This document shows positions 37,160-48,293 of a DNA stretch of 64,000 bases, in pieces. The position numbers were made by a program, and so were the translations under genes. Source of the DNA: Taenia hydatigena (taxonomy: Eukaryota > Platyhelminthes > Cestoda > Cyclophyllidea > Taeniidae); contig JADWOT020000001.1 of the NCBI GenBank assembly GCA_036345935.2, positions 19,447,098 to 19,511,097 of the forward strand. Reading direction: 5' to 3'. The notes below the pieces were generated by a model. It had not been told where the DNA came from. It worked only from the letters and a program-made list of their open reading frames with translations, and made no database searches. The first letter of the stretch is position 1, and every line of letters starts with the position of its first letter.

Positions 37160-37345
37160 TGTAGTACTTTGTTTGTTAACACTGCCGGTTTCTGTCAAGG
37201 TCACAGAGGTGGCCGTATTGCCCCAGCTGCGTGGGCTGGCCTCCGGGTCATGCCAGCAGCCTTTTTCCCTCTGTCTGGTGAATATCTGTATTCTACCCTA
37301 GCATTCCGCCTTCTTTTGCCTTCAAGGGAGCCTCAGGACGCTACA
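37160..37345 (+). mobile_element. Solo LTR of the miniature element family, left arm
   Basis: A sequence of about 186 bases, TGTAGTAC to GACGCTACA, with TG...CA ends and the short inverted ends TGTAG/CTACA. It is flanked on both sides by GCCAC, a perfect 5-bp target duplication. It is the same LTR type as in the TRIM at 37,440-38,336, in the opposite orientation. A decayed LTR-like scrap follows at 37,351-37,439 (GACTGGCCTCCAAGCCATGC and so on), related to but distinct from this LTR. Confidence 0.8.
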
Positions 37346-37625
37346 GCCACATTGCCCAGTTGGGTGGACTGGCCTCCAAGCCATGCTTACAGCCCCGTTC
37401 TCTCTGCTTGCTGAATATGCATATTCTGCTTAAGTACTATGTAGCGTCTTGAGGCTCTCTTAAGGCAAAAGAAGGCAAAGTGGCAGGGTAGAATACATAT
37501 ATTCACCGGAATGAGGGAAAAAGGTTGCTGGCATGGCCCGGAGGCCAGCCCACGTAGCTAGGGCAGTACGACCACCTCTGTGACCTTGACAGAAACCGGC
37601 AGTTCTAACACACAAAGTACTACAT

Positions 37626-37641
37626 TGCCCCTCTCCTCTTT
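37626..37641 (-). other. Polypurine tract of the TRIM
   Basis: On the minus strand it reads AAAGAGGAGAGGGG and lies three bases before the 3' LTR, the position needed for plus-strand priming. It is conserved in the partner element at 42,029-42,043. Confidence 0.75.
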
Positions 37642-38134
37642 CGAGCGTCGTCCCCGACGCGCCCCTTCATACACCTCCCGTGTCAGCCATCACAACATAC
37701 TCGGTGCTGCAAGAAGCGCTCACGAGCTAACCATGCCAGTCGCCGACATTCGACGCGATTGAGGCGATGCTTGACACCAACGTCAGTAATCCCTCTTGAC
37801 AGTGCATTGCACCTCGAGTTTCTTCTAGCTTGGAAACAAAATTCGGACTAAGTGGTTCGGCCGACCATCAGTATGTCCGTAAGGAAGCGTTAGCACCCCG
37901 ATCTTCTTAAACAAGTATAGTAGGGGTCATCTTCGAATCAAAACTTCCCAGGTGGTCCATGACTAGTGTCGCTGTAGTTGTTGATAGGTTTCTTGTAGAA
38001 CACGGAGAAGGGGTAGATGCCGGAGGTGGACGTCATTTTTGGCCCGTCTGTAGCACATGCACTTCTTTCGCACCGCTGCAACATGCCGCATGCGGTAGAG
38101 ATCGGGATAAAAAAACCCTATAGAGTCGGGTCCG

Positions 38135-38150
38135 CTTTCCGCTGCCACCA
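38135..38150 (-). other. Primer binding site of the TRIM
   Basis: On the minus strand it reads TGGTGGCAGCGGAAAG, one base after the 5' LTR. It starts with TGG, as expected for pairing with a tRNA CCA end. I cannot name the tRNA. The right-arm copy is cut off just before this site. Confidence 0.75.
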
Positions 38151-38479
38151 ATGTAGCGTCCCGAGGCTCCCTTAAGGCAAAACAAGGCAAAGTGGCAGGA
38201 TAAAATACATATATTCACCGGAATGAGAGAAATAGGCTGCTGGCATGGTCCGGAGGCCAGCCCACGCATCTAGGGCAGTACGACCACCTCTGTGACCTTG
38301 ACAGAAACCGGCAGTTCTAACAAACAAAGTACTACAATTAAGTCTCGTTTTGCCATCAAGGAAGGCTCGGCTTGCAGCAGTACTTATATACATTAAGGTG
38401 ACTGATATTCAGTCGTCACTTTTGTGGGGTTAATATTGAAAATGTGTTTAACTTGCCTAGGACCTTTGAATTTATTAAA

Positions 38480-39720
38480 GTTTGATAGTCTGCAAAAAGT
38501 CTGCAGAGAGATTCACGGTACCACCGATGAGGTATGCAATCAGCATAAAATTTGTACCGCCGTCGTATTCCCGGTGGGCTGTGCATAAATTCACAACTTG
38601 TACATTCATTTTGCACAAACAAATTTCCTTTGTTTGTTTATTTTATGTTCCCCAACACGTGTTTCATGCAACTTTTGGGTTACGGAAGTCTAATGAGTAA
38701 TGTTATCGACGTCAAGCGACAACGGATGCGTATGATTGCGCCCTTAACTGCAACTGAGCGTCGTGAACGTAACCGTATACATAAATACGAAACGCGCACA
38801 TTCAATGAATGCAACTGTGGGACCTTGCAACTTCCCTTAGGGTAAAATTAGGCATAGTGCTTGAGCAGAACAAATATGCTCAGTGCGTGGATTGAACCAG
38901 AAATACTAGCTTGGTATAGAGGTTGGGCCACTCGACGAAGTTGCAGTGGTCATCCAATTGATCGTAGATGAGACTGACAGCTGAACAATCAAAAAACGTG
39001 CGAATTTGTGTGCTACATACTCTCGTTACTACGCTAAATGGTAGTGACATGGTGTTTGGTTTAAAAGCAACAACTAGCTGAGTCCTCCACTTTCCACAGA
39101 CAGCACCTCAGTATTTCACGTTGATAGTGCACTGATCCTCTGCCACTGCCTAATGCAAGAATGTTGATTACTCTGAGACGCCAAGAATGCCTTAGACGAA
39201 ATGGCTAATTAATAGCGTATTAGCAGTGCGTTGTAGAATTGGCTGTGTCGAAATTGAGAGATTCAAATTGTGTTCCTGCCCTCACTTTCAATGTTCGTCT
39301 AAAGAAACGCAAGCATTACACTATTATAGCACCAACCAATGTGAGTTGTAAAACCCTCAAGAAGTCAACCTTTGCACATACATAACTAGTTAGTAATGAA
39401 AAGCTGTGCTTTATGTGTCCTACGAATTCCTTGGAAAATTGGATTTGTCTTTTTTATTTCTAAAATAAAAAAGGTCTTGTTTTTGCTGTGATTCTTAAGG
39501 TCAATAGGAATTCCTGCGATAACCATTTGTTTCATCATAATTAATGCTCCTTTTACGTATTTGGCGGCATATGTGAGGGGGTAGGCTTTGATGTGATGGT
39601 GGCCGTGCGTGGTGTGCGGTTCGCGCTAACGAGTCCAGTTGTGTAAGTATCCTTGTTTGTAAATTTTGACGTATTTTATGCGTATGCGTAAGAGACCCTT
39701 TACTATTGGCATGAAAGTAT
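38480..39720 (+). repeat. Old segmental duplication, copy B
   Basis: Aligns with 23,870-25,330 in the same orientation, without the Gypsy leader fragment found there. It lies in the spacer of palindrome II and runs directly into the 181-bp tandem array. The tRNA-like stretch near 38,920 (TATAGAGGTTGGGCCA) is more decayed than in copy A. Confidence 0.7.
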
Positions 39721-40420
39721 GACTAGCTACTTTTGAGGCTTGCTGAATTCGTGGTTCGTGCAATACTCGTGGTGGAATGCTCAGGTAGTAGGGCGGTAGT
39801 CTGTTGTCGCGGCACCGACGAATCTCCACTTTTTATTTGGTATGACGTTTTATATTGTTGAGACGGAGGATTGGTCATGCAGTCGCCGTTTGCGATGGTG
39901 ATGAGGTGCTGTCGGTACAGGCGGCGAGGAGTTGGAAGTATTCTGTATGTGGGCACGTCTTGAGAGTAGTAGGGCGGTAGTCTGTTGTCGCGGCACCGAC
40001 GAATCTCTCCTTTTTATTTGGTGTGACGTTTTATAATGTTGAGACGGAGGATTGGTCATGCAGTCGCTGATTGCGATGGTGATGAGGTGCTGTCGCTACA
40101 GGCGGCGAGGAGTTGGAAGTATTGTGTATGTGGGCACGTCTTGAGAGTAGTAGGGCGGTAGTCTGTTGTCGCGGCACAGACGAATGTCTCCTTTTTATTT
40201 GGTATGACGTTTTATATTGTTGAGACGGAGGATTGGTCATAGAGTCGCCGATTGCGATGGTGATGAGGTGCTGTCGGTACGGATTGTCGGAGTCGGAAGA
40301 ATTCTTTTTGCGGGCACCTTTCGGTTGTAGGGAGGTGGACTGTCATCGCTGCAACGTAACGTCTCCTTTTTTTACAAATACGTTTTTTTTATTCGCCTTC
40401 TTTTTTCGGTTACAATTCTT
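39700..40420 (+). repeat. 181-bp tandem repeat array
   Basis: GGGCGGTAGTCTG recurs at 39,791, 39,972 and 40,153, a period of exactly 181 bases, and a fourth, more diverged unit begins near 40,330. Units share TGTCGCGGCACMGACGAAT, GACGTTTTATA, TTGAGACGGAGGATTGGTCAT and GCGATGGTGATGAGGTGCTGT. Frames of 69 codons repeat with the array but simply reflect the periodicity. Confidence 0.88.
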
Positions 40421-40739
40421 TTGATACAGATATTGACCTCTCGTTTGCTTCTCTGTTTCAAAAATCTGTTTTTGTCGCGCTGTTGGCGGCGTTTTCCTGG
40501 CTTCTGCTGGTCGGTTTTTAATAATCAATTTTTGAATTTTTGTGTTAAGTACACGAACCGCTTAGTCAGTTGATTTTTGTATTTGTTCTGTCGAACTCTC
40601 GGGTCTGTCTTTGGCGCCCCGGATGCACTTTTTGCGTGGCCATCTCTTGTTAACATCGCGGCTGCAATGCGGCGCTTCTTGAAATCCGTTTTGAATTTTT
40701 AATTTTGAAGGCTGCGTCTAGATTTTCCTTTGACGAGCT

Positions 40740-41260
40740 CTCTACTCATATAGTGATGAAACGGACACATTTTATAGCTGTGCACTTCTTGGTAATCGGG
40801 CGGCACTTTGTGTTGTCGCGTCACCAACGTGGCTCTCTTTTTGAATCCTTTTTAGGTTTTTAACTTTGAAACGGAGAACTGCTCGGCCTGTTGCCTCCTG
40901 TCTTGCTCTTGAGAGTTCCCGTGTAAGTTGGTGCCGGAATTGATGCAGTCGCTACCTGGGCAGTGCTTTTTAGTAGCGAGGTGGCATGGTCATCATGGCA
41001 GCCACTTGGCTCTCTTTTAGTCCGTTTCGAGTCTTATTAGTAAAAAGGAGAAGTGATGACTTAGTTGCCTCCTGTTTTTGCTGTGCAAATTTGTCGTGGC
41101 ATTCTCCAGAGGTTTGCGCCTTGGTGGTAGCGCTCTAGCCTACTTTTCCGCGTCTTCAACATTGCGCTTCTTTTCGATCGGTACGTAATGGATTCGTTAT
41201 TGGTTTGAAGTTGCCACTTCGGCGCTTCTTTGTTGCCTGTTTTTAAATACCATTTTTATA
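40740..41260 (+). repeat. Diverged continuation of the 181-bp family
   Basis: Units are recognisable by GGGCGGCACTTTGTGTTGTCGCG, GAAACGGAGAACTG and TTGCCTCCTG, and by a second, weaker unit from about 40,960 on. Sequence identity to the array is low, but the order of landmarks is kept. Confidence 0.5.
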
Positions 41261-41539
41261 ATGAGAACTCCTCCGTGCTTTTGTGTCTCTCATGGGCTTA
41301 TCACGGTCAGATTGTTGAGTTGACCTTTATTCTGTGAGAGACCATCTAGGTGTGCTCGATGACTGTTGTGCACCTTCAAATTCCACCAAGTTGCGCGATG
41401 GCTGTGTGTCGCTTCCCCACTTTGAAGGGTTGGTGCCACTGAGGGTTCTTGATTGGGAATCGCACAGCATTTGTTCACTCAGTCCGCCGCCATATTCATA
41501 ACTTGTGTACTCTGAAAAATCGCCCTGTATGACGGGCCT
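41261..41539. other. Sequence between the satellite region and the N
   Basis: A minus-strand frame extends through this stretch (to 41,327), but no motif is recognised. It ends abruptly at the N, where palindrome II homology begins. Confidence 0.4.
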
Positions 41540-41540
41540 N
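41540..41540. other. Single ambiguous base (N) at the palindrome boundary
   Basis: The only non-ACGT base in the window. Homology between the arms of inverted repeat II ends exactly here: to the right the sequence matches the reverse complement of the left arm, to the left it does not. Confidence 0.95.
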
Positions 41541-42231
41541 CCCGACTCTATAGGGTTTTTTTTATCCCGATCTCTACCGCATGCGGCATGTTGCAGCGGT
41601 GCGAAAGAAGTGCATGTGCTACAGACGGGCCAAAAACGACGTCCACCTCCGGCATCTACCCCTTCTCCGTGTTCTACAAGAAAGCCATCGACAACTGAAG
41701 CGACACTAGCCATGGACCACCTGGGAAGTTTTGTTTCAAAGATTAACCCAATATACTTGCTTAAGGAGATCGGGGTGCTAACGCCTCCCTACGGACATAC
41801 TGATGGTCGGCAGAACCACTTAGTCCGAATTTTGTTTCCAAGCTAGACGAAACTCGAGGTGCAATGCACTGTCAAGAGGGATTACTGACGTTGGTGTCAA
41901 GCATCGCCTCAATCGCGTCGAATGTCGGCGACTGGCATGGTTAGCTCGTGAGCGCTTCTTGCAGCACCGGGTATGTTGTGATGGCTGACACGGGAGGTGT
42001 ACCAGGGGGCGCGTCGGGGACGACGCTCGAAAGAGGAGAGGGGCAATGTAGTACTTTGTGTGTCAGAACTGCCGGTTTCTGTCAAGGTCACAGAGGTGGT
42101 CGTACTGCCCTAGCTACGTGGGCTGGCCTCCGGGCCATGCCAGCAGCCTTTTTCCCTCATTCCGGTGAATATATGTATTCTACCCTGCCACTTTGCCTTC
42201 TTTTGCCTTAAGGGAGCCTCAAGACGCTACA
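41541..42231 (+). mobile_element. Miniature LTR element, truncated partner copy
   Basis: The internal region starts about 20 bases after the point where the primer binding site would end. It runs to the polypurine tract (42,029-42,043) and a complete 185-base 3' LTR (42,047-42,231). The 5' LTR and primer site are absent because the sequence changes at the N. An open frame ending at 41,846 contains MDHLGSFVSKINPIYLL and is broken in the left-arm copy. I do not recognise it as gag. Confidence 0.75.
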
Positions 42232-42325
42232 TAGTACTTAAGCAGAATATGCATATTCAGCAAGCAGAGAGAACGGGGCTGTAAGCATGGCTTGGAGGCC
42301 AGTCCACCCAACTGGGCAATGTGGC

Positions 42326-42510
42326 TGTAGCGTTCTGAGGCTCCCTTGAAGGCAAAAGAAGGCGGAATGCTAGGGTAGAATGCATATATTCACCAGACAG
42401 AGGGAAAAAGGCTGCTGGCATGGCCCGGATGCCAGCCCACGCAACTGGGCAATACGGCCACCTCTGTGACCTTGACAGAAACCGGCAGTGTTAACAAACA
42501 AAGTACTACA
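42326..42510 (-). mobile_element. Solo LTR of the miniature element family, right arm
   Basis: 185 bases with TGTAG/CTACA ends, flanked by GTGGC on both sides, the reverse complement of the GCCAC duplication of the left-arm copy. The insertion therefore predates the duplication that made the arms. Confidence 0.8.
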
Positions 42511-44687
42511 GTGGCCACCCAAGTGTCTGAAACCAGTAGTCAGAGCAAACAAAGTAGTGCAAGCATCATTAAACGTAGAAATTACACGCGCTCAAAATCA
42601 CATGCCTTACCTTTGGTCTCGAATGTCTTATGGCGTTTGCCAATAATTCGAATTGAATCCTTGACCGCACTATCACGCTAAATCCAACGAAATTAACATC
42701 CGGAAATGTAGCTGACCTACTTCGAACAATCAAGTTAGGCCTTGAGTAAGCGATATTGCATGGTCATAGTCCTTTCTCTTTTTGAGAAATATATTTTGGC
42801 TGTTTATTATGGATTACTACTTTGCACATGCGTATAAATACATGCCTGTCAATCTATCGCCATCGCTGAGTTTTGGCGTTGAAAGCGTTTTATCAAATGC
42901 AAGAGACAGAGCAGACTGAATTTGGAGACCAATTTTGTTGTGGAATAACGAAACTTAATCGTGCGATTTTGTTGTGCCGAATCGTCTTTACGCGGTAGAT
43001 TTGAGTCTTCGTTGTTGTGTGAAGTGTCTGGTGCTTGAAGGCATGCTTGAATTTCAGCTGTGAGGCGTCATTTAGTGTGCATGTTGGTCTTCATTATTTC
43101 ACTTGACAGGAATGTGTATTTTTGATGCGGCATTATCTGCTGGGCGTGAAAGTGTTACCTAGCAACACTGAGCGCGAATCTCGCCGTCGCTATTGCTCAT
43201 TGCATTTCTTAGGTAAGATTAGGTTGTGGTTTATTGGTCGCTATTTTGTGCCGCGTGTTCTTATCACCTCTTTGTAGATCCTTTCGTATTTATGTATGGT
43301 AGTAGGTGCGTTATTTTTATGCCTATATTGTCTGCTTTGGCGGAAAATATATGGAGTGTGCGTGGCACTTTGCAACTTGGTCGTTTCTTGACTTCGAGAC
43401 CACGGTCGTGTGTTGATAGTATCTTTGTAAAACTTGCTATGTGGGTTCAGCTCTGACATGAGTTAGTGTTTGAGGCTGATTGAGGAGCAGGAGGATGGGT
43501 GATGAGAGACCTGTAACTCTTCGCTGGGCACTTTTGCATTGCTACACAGACGTTGCCTTGTAGCGGTCTTAAATGTCTGGTTTTTAAGATGTTATATTTG
43601 CTTGTATGTGTTGATGTGGCGGGTCATCGGACGTTTGTGTATCGGCCTTCCCACTTTTTCCTTCTGTACGTTTCGGATACTACGAATTTACAGTAGTGAT
43701 GAAGCTACATGTGATGATCGTGTGGAATGATATGCAATGTGGGATGTTTAAGTCATTTGCGGGGGCGTCTCCTTTGACCTGCAATGCGGATCTTGCCATG
43801 GATGATGATGTTGCGTTTGATGGCATAGCGATGGATGTTAGCTCTTTTGGTTCAAGCATTGGATAATTGCATGGTCAGGAGGTAAACAGACGAGATGGAT
43901 GTGAGGTTAGTGTTGAATTGGTAGGCAGGCTTATTATCGCGTTGAGAAAGGTCGGTGAATTGGGGTGGAAATGGGCGGCAGTGCTGCAGAGCTGTTTTGG
44001 AATCTACTCAGGACCCTTTTCTCGAACTCCGACATGTTTGCATTTTGAAGTGTGTACCTTTTATCTTTGTATTTACTGAATTTTTCACTGTATGCGAATG
44101 TATTTTATGTTACTTCTCAGTTTATGCATTTGGAATGCATCAAGTTGACCTGTTCATAGTTGTGTGTACGTACATGAACAAGTCGAAACGCATACCAATT
44201 TTTTATTGAATGAAGATGAGGAATTGAATTTGGACGAGATTTCGTTATCCAGCAGCGGCACTTTGCATCGCTTGTTCGTTTCGCTGAATAATTTAGAAGG
44301 GGGGGAGCAGTTGAAGCTGTCCTGGCAGTTGGTTGGATAGTGGATGATATCAAAAGGGAGAGATTATGGCAGGAGGGGTCTAATCTGTTGGAAACAAAGG
44401 GGAAAATCTACCAATCGCCTGGCACTACACGGTGCTAGATTCGTTGCAGGTGCAAAGTTCGGCAAGAGTATTTTTTTCGTTGGAGTATTTTGTGATAAGC
44501 ATGTAGACATTATTGAACAGTACTGGGTGCTGATTTTGGGAGCAAAACTTGGTAGCGCAGTATTTTTGCATTTAACTAGTTAGGTCTCGTGCGTCGTTGC
44601 TGACGGTGGTATCGAAGAAGGAGAATGTGGCTGTAGAAGGCAGCCCATGGGAGTCCACTGAGACGGCACTATGCGCCCTTGAACTTG

Positions 44688-44712
44688 TCGTCCTCGTCGT
44701 CGTCGTCGTTGA
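44688..44712. repeat. (CGT)n microsatellite, short allele in right arm
   Basis: Counterpart of the (CGA)n tract at 34,945-34,990, with about six triplets fewer. Confidence 0.8.
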
Positions 44713-47700
44713 CAGATGCGGTGCTGCAGACATTCGACCAATCGATCCTGCTGAGGGTTTCCCCGCTCCATGTTGAATGTTCACTTGCGCAGGACATAAG
44801 TAGCGTGACTTTGTGTTCGGAGGAGTTGTGAAAGACTGGATGCGGTGTTTTGGTGCTAAGCAGTAGTCTGGTGAGTACTTTCTTGGAGGACGAAATGTTG
44901 TATAAATTAAGTCTGATGTTATCGTTGGCCTACAAATATTAGTTTCACTTGTTTATTTTTCAAAATATGATGTTGAGGTTCTGTCGCCTTTGATAGTTGT
45001 ATGGTGTGAGGTGAAGCCAATACGAGGTAGTTGTGAAGTAGTCGGCAGTGCGGTTAGTGTGAGCTGTATATGCTTGAAAGTGGTTTGGCTAATGCTAAAG
45101 AAATTCGACACAAGTTGTTGAGAAGTATCTGTGCATGCATAACTTACGCAAGGAGGCGTTTTCATTGACGGCTACAGGCTTGTGTGCTACAGTGAGTAAG
45201 GTGACATATTGCCAAAGTGCGATTAATTGGTAGGAGAAACGGTAAATGTCCATTGACTTGGTGCCCCACTTGGTTCCGTGGGTGTGTGTTTAACGACTAC
45301 ATCTGTCGGTTAATGGTACTGAGTGTTGCTGCTACCTAATGCAGGTAGTTAAGTTTGTCATCGTATGGTTGCCATGCGGCATTAGGTTTGAGACCGATAG
45401 CCACCTCAGGTCTTAGTTGTCCTGTTAATGTCATGGGCTTGAGGTTGTATCGTTGACAGGATTTGGAATTTTGCTTGTAGGCATGGTGGTCGGTGGATCC
45501 GCATCATTCCCTACGGGATCCGCTTTGGCCATAGAAGGTGGGGAGGAGATTGCAGGTGCAGCACAATTACCAAGGAGAGCACGGAGGATGGCGCTGGAGG
45601 CGGAGAGATGGACTGTGTAACGCATCGGTAGTTCGCTAAATTACGAGTGTTGGTGGTGGGGCCACTTGTTTTCCTCGCCGTTGTACCTTCACTGAGTGGG
45701 TCGTGGGTATGTGGACTAGATGTGTATTCTGCTCGAATGTTGTGTCTTATTTGGCGTTGTTGGGGTGAGGGAAGGCTGAAGGCGCTGCAGTGGGTATGTA
45801 TACATTAGTGATGGAGATGTTTTGTTGCGATTTAGAGCGGTGTTGACCGCTGCGTAATATTTTGCTCTGGGAGGTGTGGAAATGTTTTTGTCATGTTGCC
45901 CTGCAGTTGCTTGTTGACATGGATGACGAGCGCATCTTAAAGTAGGCTGTCCACTGTTGAGTGTGTCATGAATTGGTAGAAAATGACATGCTACTACTTA
46001 GCCATGAAAATGGGTTTCAAATGTGCGAAATATGTGGCAGTGTCAGCCATTAAACTTGTCAATGATGGAAGAAAAACACCCGCAAGCCGTACGCGCTAGC
46101 TACTGAATTTCCACGCAACCAAGGAAAGAGGGACGAGTGCCACATCTACGGCTCCAATATTGTGCCGCCACCTTCATTGACGAGTGGGCTAAAGAAGGGG
46201 GCTAGACTTTCGGTGGATCAGCGGAACAGCATAAAAAAAGGAAAATAAAGGGGCAGGGAGGTGAATATATCACTGAGTAAATCAGTGACTCAATCAATCA
46301 GCCGGACACACGGTCGGTGAAGCAGTGGAATCACTAGTCGGTCAGAGAATTGGAAGAGGGGAACAATTTGTGGGGTGCATGCATTAATTCACCTGTGAAT
46401 TTCTCACAGGGACGTGTGAAGCCCATCACGGAAGAGTTCATAGCCATCGACATAATAAACGTCACCTTGAACGGTGCATGCCCCATGATAAAACGCGCTT
46501 TCTTTTCTTATGGGCAAAGCTGGTCATGGTAGCACTCATGAATGACCTGAACGAGGCAATCATCCACAATGTGCCTGCATAAAAGTGGCAAAAGTGCACT
46601 AACTCTAAGATCTATGAACTGAAGGGTTTTGTGAGTGTTTTTTGCATCTTTCGCCGCTTTTAAAGGTGGATTAATTGCATTGACTGCATGGAAGAGTTCA
46701 TTTGAGCTTTATTCGTCTTTGTTGCTGGCCTCGCATCTGATTCGCCGTGAATTAGCGCTGCCCTCCGAGTAATCCCACCAGCAAGCTCAATCGTCTGCAA
46801 AGCGCAACTGTGAGCTCAACCCTTTGCAGTTCATTGCGTTAATATGCACCTGTACAACGGCCTATCTCTTGTGGGATAGGAAGCCGAGGTAGAGCACTGA
46901 CGTTTGGGTTGAAATGGTGACCTGCAGTTTTTGGAATGCATGCCTGTTTGAATGCACTTTTTGGTCAAGAGGCGGTCAACATACTTGAACTGCATGACCA
47001 AACGGATGGCACTAGCTCGGAAGGGGAAAACGGACTCCGAACTCCTATGGCTTTGACCTCCTCTAGCGTTAGGGATCTAGAGCACTAAAGGGGAAGTAAG
47101 ACAGGTAGGCAGGGCCCAAGTGTCTTAAAGCGCTTGAGAGCTAGAAGTCGCCTCCTCTGTCCCCTTTGCATGTGCTCTTGCCGACGAGATGTCCTCGCAC
47201 CATCTGACCTCAGCTTTGAGTAAGCAGTGTTACAGTCATTATTTATTTGTTTATTATGCCACACTATGCATGCTGTACACTATGTTAAAGTTCTTTAACG
47301 CGCTTGCTGTATTGGCAATGCTTGTGTTCTTCAAATGTACAGTGATTTCGAGATGCTGTGACACTTTCCTCACGCAAGTGTTATTTAAGGAATGACTGCG
47401 TGTCGGGTTTCCGGGTTCTGTTCGGTGGTACTAGCCGGGACTTCATTTATATGCACATGGACATGCACGAGTGCTTTACGTGAATGGAGATTTTATTATT
47501 TAATATTAAGCTACTACTCTTGAATCGTTTCGTATCATCAGAAGTCATTTATCGGTCCTCGTTAATTTGCACTTACCCGCGAATCCCACCAACTCTTTTC
47601 TATTTTACCTACACATGTGCTTGCCAAGTTATACGCAGGGAGAGAAAAGTTTACCGTGTAGGATTTGTTCTTTTTCACATAATTTCTTTTGCTGCCTTGT

Positions 47701-47769
47701 TAGAATGCATGATAATGCTTGAGGCACTTATGTTAAATTGAACGCATAATGTGTTAAGGAGTATGCTTG

Positions 47770-48240
47770 TTGTTAGAAGTCTGAATAGCCTTGGTCGCTA
47801 TGGACTGATTCAGGCACTCCGTGCTGACAGATCCAACGATTGAAAATGGTTGACGCGACTGTCTCGGCGTCTTGCGACTTCATGGGTTCTGCTTAGGCCA
47901 CTTTCGTGAAGTAGTCAACCATAAATAGAACACATCGGCTTCTCCTCTTGGTAAGTAGTAGGGGGCCCATGATGTCGATACCCACTCGTTCGCTCGCAAC
48001 TCCTGTAGGCATAGGCTGCAGGGGTGCAACTGCTGTGGAATGAGGGTTCTTGAACCTGCTGCAAGTATTGCAGGTTCGGCAGAAGTCCCGCACGTCTGGG
48101 GAGAGAGAGGACTACCAGTATCGCTTCACCGAGGCCTCCACCATCTTTTACTTGCCTACGTGACCCAACTGTTCGTGCAACTGTTGAAGGGCTGTTTGTA
48201 TTAGGGAACCTGGAACAGCCAACGCTTGGGGGACGTGACG
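47770..48240 (-). pseudogene. Gypsy integrase, N-terminal and partial core
   Basis: Shows FCRTCNTC of the zinc finger and ERVGIDIMGPLLLTKRRSR of the core start, then VDYFTKVA. A stop follows (TAAGC where the other copy has TTAGCAG). Further downstream the frame encodes HGVPESVHSDQG and ends. The catalytic Glu region is missing. Confidence 0.82.
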
Positions 48241-48293
48241 ACTTCTTGGTAACACAAGACCTCCTCTTCCAGGGCGAGTTTGGACCATTGTTG

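Larger units (their letters stand above)
30912..38131 (+). repeat. Inverted repeat II, left arm (about 7.2 kb)
   Basis: Reverse-complement partner of 41,541-48,701. It includes the Gypsy pol fragment, about 5.3 kb of otherwise unique sequence, a solo LTR and most of the miniature LTR element. Divergence between arms is uneven: very low in the middle, several per cent or more near both ends. It also has about 35 bases near 31,861-31,898 that the right arm lacks. Confidence 0.9.
37440..38336 (-). mobile_element. Miniature LTR retrotransposon (TRIM-like), complete structure
   Basis: Two direct repeats of exactly 185 bases (37,440-37,624 and 38,152-38,336) begin TGTAG and end CTACA when read on either strand. 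Read on the minus strand, the 5' LTR is followed after one base by TGGTGGCAGCGGAAAGC (primer binding site), then about 0.5 kb of internal sequence, then AAAGAGGAGAGGGG (polypurine tract), CAA and the 3' LTR. At about 0.9 kb, with no gag or pol recognised, it fits a terminal-repeat retrotransposon in miniature. The two LTRs differ at about a dozen positions, so the insertion is old. No target duplication is visible. The left flank is another LTR scrap. Confidence 0.82.

Noticed and set aside
39786..40330. Regularly spaced repeats considered as a CRISPR array.
   Set aside because: The units are 181 bases with no spacer and repeat unit alternation, the context is eukaryotic, and no cas gene is present. 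It is a tandem satellite.
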